Positions 39,939-49,705 of a stretch of 64,000 nucleotides of DNA are shown one piece after another (within the stretch, counting starts at the first letter, position 1; each line of letters starts with the position of its first letter). The position numbers and the translations under genes are program-made. The stretch is from positions 49,574-113,573 of the forward strand of contig CAVZCK010000030.1 of assembly GCA_963773735.1 (NCBI GenBank). The letters run 5' to 3'. The notes under the pieces are model-generated. The model searched no databases and was not told where the DNA came from. It saw nothing but the letters and a program-made list of their open reading frames with translations. This stretch comes from CAVZCK01 sp963773735 (GTDB lineage: Bacteria > Pseudomonadota > Alphaproteobacteria > Rhizobiales > Rhodomicrobiaceae).

Positions 39939-40006
39939 TGTGAAGCGAAAGTCCAGGGTCTTCAGCCTAGAACTATGGTGGTATTGCGCTGCTGGCGGTT
40001 CGCCGC

Positions 40007-40570
40007 TTAGTCGGAGCGACGGACGTAGGTCAGCTCATTCGTATCGACGATGATCTTTTCGCCCGGCGTGACGAAGGGCGGCACCATCACGCGAACGCCA
40101 TTCTCCAGCATCGCCGGCTTATAGGACGCAGACGCGGTCTGGCCTTTGACGACCGGTTCGGCTTCCACGACCTTGAGAGTGACCTGGTCGGGCAGAGAGA
40201 TGCCGATCGGCGTCGCCTCGTGGCTTTCCACGGTCACCTTCATGCCGTCCTGGAGGAAGGCCGCACGCTCGCCGACGAAATCCTGCGGAATTTCGAGCTG
40301 CTCATAGGTCTGCGTATCCATGAACACCAGCATGTCGCCCTGCGTGTAGAGAAACTGGTAGTCCTTCTGCTCAAGCCTCACGCGTTCAACCAACTCCGAG
40401 GCGCGGAAACGCTCGTTCAGCTTGGTGCCGTTGAGAAGGTTCTTCAGCTCGACCTGCGCATAGGCCGGCCCTTTGCCCGGTTTCACCGCCTGGGCCTTCA
40501 CGGCCACCCAGAGCGATCCCTGATGCTCGATCACATTGCCGGGCCGGATTTCGTTGCCGCTGATTTTCAT
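40007..40570 (-). CDS. efp: Elongation factor P
   Basis: EF-P relieves ribosome stalling at polyproline stretches. The 187-residue protein starts MKISGNEIRPGNVIEHQG and has the tip loop KPGKGPAYAQ with Lys33 as the modification site. The OB domains contain FLYTQGDMLVFMDTQTYEQ and the C-terminal LKVVEAEPVVKGQTA and GEKIIVDTNELTYV. The ATG at 40570 is preferred to a longer start at 40609. No EpmA/EarP/YmfI-type modification gene is seen in the window. Confidence 0.97.
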   Translation of the reverse strand: MKISGNEIRPGNVIEHQGSLWVAVKAQAVKPGKGPAYAQVELKNLLNGTKLNERFRASELVERVRLEQKDYQFLYTQGDMLVFMDTQTYEQLEIPQDFVGERAAFLQDGMKVTVESHEATPIGISLPDQVTLKVVEAEPVVKGQTASASYKPAMLENGVRVMVPPFVTPGEKIIVDTNELTYVRRSD

Positions 40571-40933
40571 GTGGTTCCGATTTTGCCGATGCGTGCGTTC
40601 GGCTTCCATTGGGATGGTTCATGCTGGGATGTCAAGAGGGACAGCGGCCCGGATGACCGGCCTGGTTCAGCGCTGCTTGTCAGCGCGATCTGGATTGCTC
40701 ACCGATCGGACCGTCGTGCCGGTGCCTGTGCCACTTAGCAGGTCGTAGCTTCATGCACCGGGATAAGTGGCCAAGGGACCTGCTTGCACTCCGCGAATCG
40801 TGCTTCAAATTTGGCTGCCGGAGGGCCGAAAAAACCGCATTAACAAATTGCTAACACCGCATATATCTGGTATTCTCTAAGTCAAAGTACTCAAGCTTGC
40901 TGAATTATGCAAGCAAGAGCGGGGAGAGACGAC

Positions 40934-41404
40934 GTGCAAAAGCTCGCTGCCGTTGTGTTTGCGGGGCTATTAGGCTACATTTGCCTAATGCTTACATCAA
41001 TTAATAACAAAATTGATGCGATCTACGCCTCCGGCACTCAATATGCCGTATTAAACGAAGTAAAAAATCAAAGTTTCACCAGCGGCGAAATACAAGAGGT
41101 CGCTGTTAAAAATCAGGCGGTCCCGCAGGTAACGACAGCCGATGCCGGATTTTTGCTTGCGGCTATGATCTCTATCTTCATCGCCTGGCATCTTTCCCGG
41201 ATCTATTACAGCCATCAGTGGACGAAGACGATCCTGAGAAAATCCTTCGCGGTTTATAAGGAGCCTTATCAGGTGCCGGCGGCGCCGAATGCCATCCACC
41301 TGGACCAGGACTGCGTCGCCGATCTGCCCCTGCCCGACGGCCGCATCAAGGAAAGCTGGCTGCCGCCTTATGCGAGGGCGTCATACATGGGCTGGCATGT
41401 GTAG
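40934..41404 (+). CDS. Two-helix membrane protein of unknown function
   Basis: This protein of about 156 residues has two hydrophobic segments, near 3-21 (LAAVVFAGLLGYICLML) and 79-97 (AGFLLAAMISIFIAWHL). The loop between them is polar and Asn/Lys-rich, and a basic C-terminal tail follows. I do not recognise a family. The GTG at 40934 has GGGGAGAG 7 nt upstream; an ATG at 40907 has no clear ribosome-binding site. The first half is clearly richer in A and T than neighbouring genes (for example TTAATAACAAAATTGATG), which hints at transfer or relaxed constraint. Confidence 0.55.
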   Translation: MQKLAAVVFAGLLGYICLMLTSINNKIDAIYASGTQYAVLNEVKNQSFTSGEIQEVAVKNQAVPQVTTADAGFLLAAMISIFIAWHLSRIYYSHQWTKTILRKSFAVYKEPYQVPAAPNAIHLDQDCVADLPLPDGRIKESWLPPYARASYMGWHV

Positions 41405-41691
41405 GCCCGCGGCGATCGCGTAATTCACGTCCAGAGTCAGCCTGCGATTTCGCTGCTATCTCGATCCGTCGCCGTTGCCGTCTCAATCCTCGCGGCCGCA
41501 GGCCAAATGCCGACAATCCGCGCAAGGCTGATTGAGAATGACGGCGATTGAAAGCGTCTCGCTCAAATCCTATCCATCCGAAAAGCACTCTGCCATTACG
41601 CTCCAAAGGTGCTTCCCAGGCAATCTTACGACGACGGCCTCAGACGAGACGTGCGACCGGCCGCCGATGCGACGCAGAGGACAAATCATCA

Positions 41692-42714
41692 TGCGCAAGC
41701 CAGGTCTATCAGAGCCTCTTGCCCAACTCGGCAGACAGCGGGGCCGTGCGGTGGCGGCTTTGCTGGTCGCTTGGCGTCGCTCTGCCCGGGGTCGGGGCGC
41801 TGCTCAAGCCCTATGTCGGGGCGGCCGTGTTTCTGCTGCTGGCGACATCCTTCCTGCGCGCCGATGTCGCCGCCCTCAAGCGGGCCTTGTCGCGCCCCGC
41901 GCTGGTCCTTGCGGCCACCGCTTGGACGATGCTTGCCATCCCGGCGCTCGCTGCCATCACCGCGGCGCCGCTCGCCGCGCAATTTGGCGCGCACGAGTTC
42001 CGCACGGCTCTGATGCTTCATGCGATCGCCTCGCCGATGATGTCGGCGCCGGCCTTCGCCGCGCTGATGGGGCTCGATGCGACGCTGGCTCTGGCGACGC
42101 TGGTGCTCTCAAGCGCGCTGCTGCCCGTCACCGCGACAGCTTTCGCCGCTGCGGCCGGTCTCGGCCTGTCGCTGTCGCCGCTGACGCTTGGGGCACAGCT
42201 CGGCGCGGTTCTGGCCGGTTCCGCGCTGATCGCCTTCGCCATCCGAAGCCGGGTCAGCTTCGAGGCCATCAAGCGCTACAGCGATGAGATCGACGGCTGC
42301 AACATCATCATCCTTTTCGTGTTCATCGCGGCGCTGATGTCCGATGTTGCCCGGCAATTATTCGCCGAGCCGCTGATGGTCGCCGGGCTGACCGCATTCG
42401 CTTTCGCGATCTATTTCTGCTTGGTCTGGCTGACAGCGCTGGTCTTTCGGCGGGCGGGTCGCGAGCAGGCTTTCGCCGTCGGCGTCGTCACCTCGCAGCG
42501 GAATTTGGGGCTGATGCTGGCGGCGACCGGCGGCGCTCTGCCCGGCTTTGTCTGGCTCTATATCGCGGTCAGCCAGTTTCCGATCTATCTCGGACCGCTG
42601 ATGCTGGCGCCGGTCGTGCGGCGACTGCAGTCCGGCAGCGGGGAGGATATGGCGCGGCCAAAGCAGAGCGAAAATCGGGCTTCGAGCGGCCCGATGACAA
42701 CGGACGCCGGCTAG
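41692..42714 (+). CDS. BASS-like (bile acid:sodium symporter) transporter, 5' frameshift
   Basis: The protein has about ten hydrophobic segments and resembles the bile-acid:Na+ symporter/arsenite-permease-like superfamily. The N-terminal MRKPGLSEPLAQLGRQR begins at an ATG with a GAGG site, then the frame changes near 41770 into ALPGVGALLKPYVGAAVFLL. Later segments include LMLHAIASPMMSAPAFAALM and VGVVTSQRNLGLMLAATGG, the conserved Asn/Gly-containing helix. The substrate is unknown. The start and the break are both uncertain; a continuous frame from 41548 is also open but its first 60 residues do not look conserved. Confidence 0.75.
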   Translation, partial: CASQVYQSLLPNSADSGAVRWRLCWSLGVALPGVGALLKPYVGAAVFLLLATSFLRADVAALKRALSRPALVLAATAWTMLAIPALAAITAAPLAAQFGAHEFRTALMLHAIASPMMSAPAFAALMGLDATLALATLVLSSALLPVTATAFAAAAGLGLSLSPLTLGAQLGAVLAGSALIAFAIRSRVSFEAIKRYSDEIDGCNIIILFVFIAALMSDVARQLFAEPLMVAGLTAFAFAIYFCLVWLTALVFRRAGREQAFAVGVVTSQRNLGLMLAATGGALPGFVWLYIAVSQFPIYLGPLMLAPVVRRLQSGSGEDMARPKQSENRASSGPMTTDAG

Positions 42715-42740
42715 ATCATCGTGCGTTTAATCAGACGCAC

Positions 42741-42780
42741 ATCCCGTTTTCACGGGAACATGCTTTTGCGGATTATGCTC
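42741..42780 (+). repeat. Dispersed palindromic repeat, copy 1
   Basis: The unit begins ATCCCGTTTTCACGGGA, continues ACATGC and TTTTGCGGAT, and ends TATGCTC. The reverse complement of 55866-55906 matches it with only a few changes. It contains the hairpin CCCG-TTTTCA-CGGG and lies between the BASS-type gene and the convergent peptidoglycan-binding gene. An additional hairpin GTGCG/CGCAC precedes it. Confidence 0.75.
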
Positions 42781-42797
42781 TCGTTGCAAACCGTGTC

Positions 42798-43512
42798 CTA
42801 ACCGTTGGCATTGAGCGCCTTGCCTGAGACGATGACCATCTCCAGCAGCACGCGCTCGTTCAACTGTCCGCCCCCGGCAAGATTCCGGTCGGCTTCGAAT
42901 TTGCGAATGGCGTCGCGCGTCCTGGCATCGAGACGGCCGTCGACCGGACCTGAGGTGTAGCCCAAACGCGCCAGCATGTTCTGTACCTCCGCAACCAGTT
43001 CGCGCCGCCGCTCGAACCGTCCCACCGGTCCGGGGCCTGCTTTGCCCGCCGCCTGACCGAAGATGAGCGACTTCAGGACCGCTTCGCTCGGTTCACCGGT
43101 GAGCGGCATGTTCTCGTCAAACTCATAGGCGACGATCGCGGCGCGCGTCGCCATGTCGAGATGGCCCGTCTCGGGGCCGGCTGCGTAGCCTCGGCCGCCG
43201 AGTTCCCGCTGAATCGCCCTTACCAGCTCCGAAACCGGCCGCGCCGGCTGGCTCGGCCGTGTGGATCCGGCTCGGAAAGCCTCGAGCTCTCCGAGCTTTT
43301 CGGCAACCGCAACAGACGGCCCGGCGGATCGCTTGCTGTGTCGGCAGAGACGCGGTTGCGGAAGTGCTGCGGCTCTCACGTTCCGGCGCCAGCACGCGCA
43401 TAGCGGTTCCAGCAAAACGCGGCGCGTTCTGCAGATAAATCGCGTTGATGGAAATCGCTGTTGCCAGAGCCAGGAACGCAACAACGAAGAGCCGCATCCG
43501 AAATGGGGTCAT
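42798..43512 (-). CDS. Peptidoglycan-binding-domain protein, frameshifted
   Basis: The N terminus (MTPFRMRLFVVAFLALATAI) is a signal anchor. After a linker the frame changes near 43325. The remaining part contains two peptidoglycan-binding-1 repeats: AIQRELGGRGYAAGPETGHLD with ATRAAIVAYEFDENM, and VQNMLARLGYTSGPVDGRLD with TRDAIRKFEADRNL. It should be an envelope protein attached to murein. Its partner enzyme is not apparent. The frame break is probably an indel error. Confidence 0.85.
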
Positions 43513-43748
43513 GCCAACAGCGTAAAGAAAACTTGCAAATGCTCATCAAATAAACCCGCAAACCGTAAAAACTCGCTTAACGCTACGATCAAAGTGAAAG
43601 GCTTGAGAACAAGGCAAAATCGGCATATGGCGGCGGATTGAGGCCGACCGCGAGCATTGTCATAAAAGTCGAACGCCATCATTTGCGTTTTCTTGGCAAT
43701 GCCCTGTTAGACCGAAACCAGCTTGTGCGGGTTTTTCAGAGCGGCGTC

Positions 43749-44147
43749 ATGTCTTTCGTCAAAGCTGGCTTTTGGGTCTTCCTCATCTTCCTGCTGTTGC
43801 CGACCAACGGCCAGGAACGTTATGAGCTTTATGCGGCGGCTCAGCGGACGGTCTCCGATATCGGCGGATTTTGCACGCGCAATCCGGATGTCTGCCAGCT
43901 GGTTTCGTCGGCGGTCCAAGGCCTCGGACGAAAACTGAAATCGACGGCCAATTCGATCGAGGACATGCTGCGCCAGACGGGCATCGCCGCCGAGCGCGCA
44001 CAGCCTTATGATCAGGGCCCGGCCGATCACGAACACCAGGGTGCCCTCAATTCGGTCCCCGGAACCGCAACGACGTCCAGCCTTTCCAATGATACATTGA
44101 CGACAGAGGATCTGAATCCAGCCTGGCATGGTCCCGGAAAGATATAG
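43749..44147 (+). CDS. DUF5330 protein
   Basis: This protein of about 132 residues begins MSFVKAGFWVFLIFLLLPT, a signal or anchor helix. It is followed by YELYAAAQRTVSDIGGFCTR and NPDVCQLVSSAVQGLGRKL, the DUF5330 pattern with two Cys residues that may pair in the periplasm. Its function is unknown. The start at 43749 drops 37 non-conserved residues of the longer frame. It precedes the convergent hemolysin III-type gene. Confidence 0.8.
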   Translation: MSFVKAGFWVFLIFLLLPTNGQERYELYAAAQRTVSDIGGFCTRNPDVCQLVSSAVQGLGRKLKSTANSIEDMLRQTGIAAERAQPYDQGPADHEHQGALNSVPGTATTSSLSNDTLTTEDLNPAWHGPGKI

Positions 44148-44205
44148 CTAAGGGGCGCTTCGGGGCGACGACGAGACCGCGGAGCACTCCGCCCGCCCAT
44201 TCCTC

Positions 44206-44871
44206 TCATTTCCACCGCAGAATGACGGTGCCGTAAACCGAGACATATTGGGAAGCGGCTCCGCCGAGCACAAAGACGTGCCAGATCACATTGTGGAATG
44301 GCAAGCGCTCGAGCAGGTGAAAGATTACGCCTGCGGAATAGATGCAGCCGCCGATCAGCAGGAGAGCGATCCCGCCGCTCGAAACTGCATGCATAAGCGG
44401 TCCGATAGCGAAGAGGACGCACCAGCCCTGCGCGAGATAGAAGAGCACCGAAATTTTGTCGAGCCTGCGCGGCAAGACAAGTTTCACCGCAGTGCCAAGG
44501 ACAGCGATGCCCCAAACCGCCGCAAGCAGCATCAGGCCCGTATTGCCCCCGATTTTCAGCGCGAATGGCGTGTAGCTTCCAGCGATCATGACAAAGATCA
44601 CGGCATGGTCGACGCGCCGGAGCCGTTCCTTCAAGCTGTGCCGGGTGACGAGGTTATAGCTGGCGGACGCTATAAACATGCCGATGAGGCTTGCGCCGTA
44701 AACTCCGAGTCCGGCAACTTCGCCGGGCGGCAGCCTTCCATCAGCTGCGAAGATCAACGCGCAGGCGCCAATAAGACCAAAAGCAACGCCGACGGCATGC
44801 ACGACGGCATCTGCGATGCACTCCGCGCGGGAGTAGGTTGGAAACAAGATCCGCTCCAGCCTCCTTGGCAA
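44206..44871 (-). CDS. Hemolysin III family (PAQR-like) membrane protein
   Basis: The 221-residue protein has seven hydrophobic segments and the family motifs: YSRAECIADAVVHAVGVAFG near the N terminus, YNLVTRHSLKERLRRVDHAVIF with the conserved Asp-His, GSYTPFAL and the C-terminal RLPFHNVIWHVFVLGG with conserved His residues that likely bind zinc. The activity is undefined; despite the name it is a housekeeping membrane protein in most bacteria. The frame is intact. Confidence 0.92.
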   Translation of the reverse strand: MPRRLERILFPTYSRAECIADAVVHAVGVAFGLIGACALIFAADGRLPPGEVAGLGVYGASLIGMFIASASYNLVTRHSLKERLRRVDHAVIFVMIAGSYTPFALKIGGNTGLMLLAAVWGIAVLGTAVKLVLPRRLDKISVLFYLAQGWCVLFAIGPLMHAVSSGGIALLLIGGCIYSAGVIFHLLERLPFHNVIWHVFVLGGAASQYVSVYGTVILRWK

Positions 44872-45060
44872 TCGGACATTGACCTATCCGCATCCGGTCT
44901 TTGCGGCAACCACCGCGCCTCGCGCCATATCCGGCGCCTCGCCAGCGGCCGCAATTAATGCATCGATCCAAACGCAGGCTCAAGCCGGAGTTTGGCAAAA
45001 TTGATGCACAAACAAAAGGTTCGTGCGCCGGCACATGAACGAAGTGAACGTGGCGGTGCA

Positions 45061-45346
45061 CTAGCGCCGCCGCGGACCGCCGCCGCCGCGAGGAGGCCGG
45101 GCGCCGCCCTGACGCGGGCCTGAAATCGGTCTTGTGCCGGAAGATCACGCGCCCCTTTTCCAGATCATAGGGCGTCATTTCGACCGTCACCCGGTCGCCA
45201 GCAATGGTCTTGATCCGGTTCCGTTTCATCCGGCCGGCTGTGTAGGCGATGATCGCGTGTCCGTTGTCCAGCTGGACGCGGAAGCGCCCATCCGGCAATA
45301 CGTCGGTAACTGCTCCTTCGAACTCCAATGCTTCTTCCTTAGCCAT
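45061..45346 (-). CDS. infA: Translation initiation factor IF-1, 3' frameshift
   Basis: IF-1 is an S1-like OB-fold protein that occupies the A site during initiation. MAKEEALEFEGAVTDVLPDG, VQLDNGHAIIAYTAGRMKR and GDRVTVEMTPYDLEKGRVIF are all conserved. After FRHKT an indel near 45133 shifts the frame; the corrected end reads SGPRQGGARPPRGGGGPRRR and stops at 45061, giving the Gly/Arg-rich tail often seen in alphaproteobacterial IF-1. Uncorrected, the frame runs on into the hemolysin III gene and is clearly not natural. Confidence 0.93.
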
Positions 45347-45700
45347 TCGGTCTCCTGTGTTAAGCTGGCGGTCGATGAGGCCGTTAGCCTCTCCCGGCAG
45401 CCCCGCTGCACGCTCAAGTCAATTGAGAAACGCTCAAGCAACGCCCCGCCGCCTCCGGGCGCCTGAAGGCACCGCCGAATTCCGAAATGCAACCTTGCGC
45501 CGCCGATCAGGATGAAGATGCCGATCTTCCCGCGCTAATATGCACAAAATCGGCTCTGCCGCCATGCTTTTGGCCGCGCCGCACAATGGCAAAAGCGCCC
45601 GCCGCCGGGCATGATCCGAGACGCCGATGACGGCATTTCCCGGATAGTCGCGCTGGGTCAGAGCTGAAATCGGGATCAGGCCGAGCCATGACAAGCACGC
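45347..45700. other. Region between infA and the CAP-domain gene
   Basis: The 354 bases contain no protein I recognise. Minus-strand frames such as 45434-45694 lack family signatures and any clear start site. It should contain the infA promoter and the 3' end of the CAP-domain gene transcript. Whether a small RNA is present cannot be judged by eye. Confidence 0.35.
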
Positions 45701-46676
45701 TCAGTGCCGCTGTCCCAGGAGTCCCAGTGCAATCTTCTTGCCGTTGCCGTCGGCGACCACCGCAAATCCGAGATGAGTTGCATCCGCATCCAGAAGCATT
45801 TTCGCATATCTGTCGCGGCCGAGCCACTGCTTGATGAAATAGGCGATATCGGCTTCGACCGGCTGCGTCCCGCAACCGCCGCAGGCGCCACCAAGAAGGC
45901 TGAGCGAGGACCAATGCGGCTTTTCGCCTTGGGGCAAGTGATCGTAAATGTCCTCATTTTTCGGCAGATTGAGGTCGCCAGCCATTTTCGGCTCGGCGAT
46001 CGCTCGCGCGGCTTCGGTTAGCGCCGCACTCACTTCGAGCACGCGGATGCCGGCGGATTTCCGGCGCTCATTGATCAGGGCGAGCGCCGCTTTTTCCTGC
46101 TCGCGCGCCGAGATCGGTTTGCCGGTAGTGGTCGCGGCTCGGATGTCCTGGGCGCCGGGGCCGGCGAAAGTCTGCACCGCATAAAGGCTCCCGCTGCCGC
46201 TGACGGCCAGGCCATAGCCGAAGCGATCGATTCCGGGACGCAAGATATTGGCCCGGTGTCCGGGGCTTTTCATCCAGCCATCATGGAGCCGATGGACGTG
46301 GGCATCGGTCAGGGGTGCCTCGCAGCCATCGCATTTGGCGATGTTTTCCTCGGTCAGCACCCAGCGGCTGCCGCCCGCCTTCTGAAAACGATCGGCAACC
46401 GTTTTTCCCTCCGGGGAGGTATGGGAGTAATAATTGCGTTTCAGCATGTCGTCCGCGTGGGACTGCGCCGCGTTGATGAGCTTGGGGTCGAGGACAAGCG
46501 GCGGAAGCTTGTGCGCCTGACGGGATTGGTTCACGAGTTGGAGCGCAAGCGTGCGCAAACTGGCGAGACGCCGCGTCCTCGGCGGCGGACGATGCGGAGA
46601 GGAGCGCTGTTACGAGCGGCAAGGCGGCGAGAAGCACGCCCAGCCTTTTATATAGATCCAACGAGTTGTTTCGCAT
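45701..46676 (-). CDS. CAP-domain (SCP/PR-1-like) secreted protein, frameshifted
   Basis: The N-terminal signal peptide (MRNNSLDLYKRLGVLLAALP, then LVTALLSASSAAEDAAS) is in one frame. After a break near 46562 the CAP domain continues with LVNQSRQAHKLPPLVLDPKL, the His of AAQSHADDMLKRNYYSHTS, the Glu-containing LTEENIAKC and GWMKSPGHRANIL. A second C-terminal half (about 170-310) contains SLLGGACGGCGTQPVEA with several Cys. The role is unknown; CAP proteins are mostly secreted and include proteases and lipid-binding forms. The frame break is probably an indel error. Confidence 0.88.
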
Positions 46677-46825
46677 CGGGTATGGCGTTTGCTTGCGTTA
46701 GAACATCGGGGACCAGTGAGGTTTCGGTCTTGGCGTCAAATTGCGTTAGGCTGGTTCTGGATAGGCAGACTCGAGTCAAAAACGCAAGACACGCATCGTC
46801 GCGGCAAGCGGCGCGGGAGGATCTC

Positions 46826-47236
46826 ATGACCATCTCCGGCATTCTTGAAACCATCCTTTACGCTGACGACCTCGACGCCGCCGAAGGCTTCTATAGCGAC
46901 CTTCTCGGCCTTGAGAAGATCGCGCGCGCCGGAAGACGGCACGTCTTCTTCAAATGCGGCGATCAGGTTCTGCTCATCTTCAATCCGGCGGAGACCATGA
47001 AGCCTCCGGCGCCGGGCGCGTTGCCCGTGCCGCCGCATGGCGCGGTCGGGCCGGGTCACATCTGTTTCAAAGCGTCGGCGGAAGAGATCGGCGACTGGCG
47101 GGAAAGGCTTGAGCAGCACGGCGTCGCCATCGAGGCGGATTTCGAATGGCCGCAAGGCGGGCGCTCGATTTACTTCCGCGATCCGGCCGGAAACAGCGTC
47201 GAATTCGCCGAGCCACGCATCTGGGGCCTTGGCTGA
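46826..47236 (+). CDS. VOC-family (glyoxalase-like) protein
   Basis: This protein of about 136 residues has the VOC fold pattern. An N-terminal strand ILETILYADDLDAAEGFYSD leads to GLEKIARAGRRHVFFKCG, then PGHICFKASAEEIGDWRERL and the C-terminal SIYFRDPAGNSVEFAEP with the metal-ligand Glu. A GGGAGG site lies 5 nt before the ATG. The substrate is unknown. It precedes the convergent CoA-transferase/FAH operon. Confidence 0.9.
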   Translation: MTISGILETILYADDLDAAEGFYSDLLGLEKIARAGRRHVFFKCGDQVLLIFNPAETMKPPAPGALPVPPHGAVGPGHICFKASAEEIGDWRERLEQHGVAIEADFEWPQGGRSIYFRDPAGNSVEFAEPRIWGLG

Positions 47237-47274
47237 AACAGACGTCGACGCCAAGCTGGCACCCCGCCGCCCGG

Positions 47275-48549
47275 TCATCCGACGGCGCCGCACGCCCGCA
47301 GCGCTTCGATCTCGGCCGCCGTGAACCCGAATTCGCCCAGTATTCGATCCGTATTCTCGCCGGCGAGCGGCGCGCGGGCATGGACGCCGCCCGGCGTCTC
47401 GGACATGCGCAGCGGCGTATTCGCGATGGTCAGTGGTCGGCTCGCGCCAGGCATTTCAACCTCGGCAAGCATGTTGCGAGCAGCAAAATGAGGGTCGGCA
47501 AAGATGTCGTCGGCGTGGAAGACGGGGCCGAAGGGGATCTTGCCGCCAAGCGCCGCGACCAGCTCCTCTTTCGTGTGTGCGCTGGTCCATTCGCTGACGA
47601 GCGCATTGACTTCAGGGCGCCGTTCGATCCGGCTCGCGTTCGTCGCATAGCGCGGATCGTCGGCGAGTTCGGGCCGGCCCATCACCTCGGCGAACGGCGC
47701 CCAGAATTCGTCCTTCGGGATGCCGAGGCTGACAAAGCCGTCCTTGGCGGGAAACAGGCCGAAGGGGCAGAGCAGGGGATGGCCACTGCCTTCCGGCTTT
47801 GGAGCCATGCCCGTTGCGCTGTATTGCATGACGATCCGCTCGCAGACCGCAAGCACACCGTCGACCATCGCGATATCGAGAAATTGACCACGGCCGGTGC
47901 GCTGAGCGCGCCATGCGGCCGCCGCAATGCCGAAGGCCAGGAACATGGCAGGCATGATGTCGCCGACGCCCGGCCCGATCTTGGTCGGCGGGCCGCCGGG
48001 CGTCGACCCGGTGATGCCCATGATGCCGCCCATCGCCTGCGACACGGGATCGTAAGCCGGCCAGCCCGCATAGGGGCTTTCACCGCTGCGCTTGTCGCCG
48101 AAGCCGCGCAGCGCGGCATAGACGAGACGCGGGTTCAGCGCCGCAAGCAACTCATAGGAGAGGCCGAGCCGTTCCATGACGCCGCCGCGATAATTGTCGA
48201 TTACGACATCGGCCTTGGCGGCGAGGCGGCGCAGAACGTCTTTTCCCGCCGCCTGCTTCAGGTCGATGACCACCGATTCCTTGTTGCGGTTGATCGAGGC
48301 GAAATAGGCGCCATAGCCGCCTTTCTCGGGCGGCAGTGCGCCTTCGAGATAGGGCCCGACCCGGCGGGCGTCCTCGCCGCCCGGCGGCTCGATCTTGATC
48401 ACCCGCGCGCCCTGATCGGCGAGCATCATGCTGGCATAGGGCCCCGCGAGCATAACGGTCACGTCGATGACGGTCAGCCCGCCGAGCGCACCCCACGGCT
48501 CCTGCACGCGATCCTCGGGCTTCATGGGCGCCGCTGTCTCCTCGCCCAT
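47275..48549 (-). CDS. CaiB/BaiF family III CoA-transferase
   Basis: The 424-residue protein belongs to family III CoA-transferases, which move CoA between carboxylic acids. It shows VIDVTVMLAGPYASMMLADQ with the signature N-terminal block, IEPPGGEDAR, NRNKESVVIDLK and the catalytic Asp in VGDIMPAMFL near 200. The C-terminal part contains VFHADDIFADPHFAARNM. The substrate is not fixed by sequence. It lies 10 nt after a FAH-family hydrolase gene on the same strand, so the pair probably handles a dicarboxylic or aromatic-ring-cleavage intermediate. Confidence 0.92.
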   Translation of the reverse strand: MGEETAAPMKPEDRVQEPWGALGGLTVIDVTVMLAGPYASMMLADQGARVIKIEPPGGEDARRVGPYLEGALPPEKGGYGAYFASINRNKESVVIDLKQAAGKDVLRRLAAKADVVIDNYRGGVMERLGLSYELLAALNPRLVYAALRGFGDKRSGESPYAGWPAYDPVSQAMGGIMGITGSTPGGPPTKIGPGVGDIMPAMFLAFGIAAAAWRAQRTGRGQFLDIAMVDGVLAVCERIVMQYSATGMAPKPEGSGHPLLCPFGLFPAKDGFVSLGIPKDEFWAPFAEVMGRPELADDPRYATNASRIERRPEVNALVSEWTSAHTKEELVAALGGKIPFGPVFHADDIFADPHFAARNMLAEVEMPGASRPLTIANTPLRMSETPGGVHARAPLAGENTDRILGEFGFTAAEIEALRACGAVG

Positions 48550-48559
48550 CGCTGAGCGT

Positions 48560-49268
48560 TCATGTCACGCGCAGCTCGATCGACGGCGACGCCGTCGGCA
48601 CCGCCGCGAAGGGTGTCGCCACGCACAACGGGACCGACTCCGGCCGGCGTCCCCGAGAAAATCAGATCGCCGCGCTGCAGGGTGAACAGGTGTGAGAGAT
48701 AGGCGATCATCTCCGGCACGTTCCAGATCATCTGCGAGAGGTCGCCGTCCTGCTTCACCGCGCCGCTCACTTCGAGCCAGATGCGCCCCTGCGCCGGATG
48801 TCCGATCCGGGCGGCGGGCACGATTGCCGAGCAGGGCGCGGAGGCCTCGAATGCCTTGCCGACCTCCCAGGGGCGGCCGGTTTTTTTCGCTTCGGCCTGA
48901 AGGTCGCGCCGCGTCATATCGAGGCCGACCGCATAGCCGAAGACCAGATCGAGGGCTTTTTCGGCAGGCACGTCCGTTCCCCCCGCGCCCAGCGCGACGA
49001 CAAGCTCGATCTCGTGATGCACGTCGGCGGTGGCGCTCGGATAGGGAAAGTTCTGGCCGGGCTGGACGATGGTGTCGGGGTTCTTCTGGAAAAAGAACGG
49101 CGGCTCACGCGTCGGGTCGCTGCCCATTTCCCTGGCGTGATCGGCATAGTTGCGGCCGACGCAATAGATCCGGTGAATCGGGAAAAGCTTGTCGGTGCCC
49201 GCAACCGGCAGGGCCGGTATCGGCAGCGGGTCGAAAACATATCCGGCCTGTGGCTGAGTGAGGGTCAT
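48560..49268 (-). CDS. Fumarylacetoacetate hydrolase family protein, 3' frameshift
   Basis: This protein of about 236 residues has the FAH fold. It contains RIYCVGRNYADHAREMG near residue 33, the metal ligands in HHEIELVVALG near 83 and VFGYAVGLDMTRRD near 107. It also has LSHLFTLQRGDLIFSGTPAGVG and GDTLRGGADG near the C terminus. A base is lost near 48582; the corrected end is SIELRVT with a stop at 48560. The ATG at 49268 gives MTLTQPQAGYVFDP. FAH-family enzymes cleave carbon-carbon bonds in ring-cleavage products. It is followed by a CoA-transferase gene 10 nt later. Confidence 0.9.
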
Positions 49269-49483
49269 TGCGATGCTCCTGGACACGGGATTTCGGGCGG
49301 CGCCGACGAAGAACACCATGAAATCGTGACGCGGCGCAATCGCGATGTCGCGGTGACAAGCTCCTTGGCGGCGCGTTATTGGAATCGCTTGAGCAGTTTG
49401 GCGCCGGGCCGATTTGGCTTAAGGTGATCGGTTCCGGGAACGCGATCTGAAACCGGCGTTCACCGCAGAAAAGGAGGCTCCCA

Positions 49484-49705
49484 ATGACCGATAGCGTTTA
49501 CAAAGTCGTCGAAATCATCGGCACCAGCAGCGAATCGTGGGATCAGGCCGCAAGGGTTGCGGTTGAGCGAGCGGGCCATTCGCTGCGCGATCTGAGGGTC
49601 GCGGAAGTCGTCGAGACCGATCTTGTGATCGAGAATGGCAAGGTGCAGGCCTTCCGCACCAAGCTCAAAGTGTCTTTCAAGATGGAGGCCGGCGGCTCCA
49701 TGTGA
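49484..49705 (+). CDS. Dodecin
   Basis: The 73-residue protein is a dodecin, a small flavin-storing dodecamer. It starts VYKVVEIIGTSSESWDQAA with the flavin-stacking Trp19, and continues AVERAGHSLRDLRVAEVVE and the C-terminal strand VSFKMEAG. An AAAGGAGG site lies 7 nt before the ATG. It binds riboflavin-type flavins in archaea and FMN or CoA in bacteria; which one here is unknown. Confidence 0.92.
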   Translation: MTDSVYKVVEIIGTSSESWDQAARVAVERAGHSLRDLRVAEVVETDLVIENGKVQAFRTKLKVSFKMEAGGSM

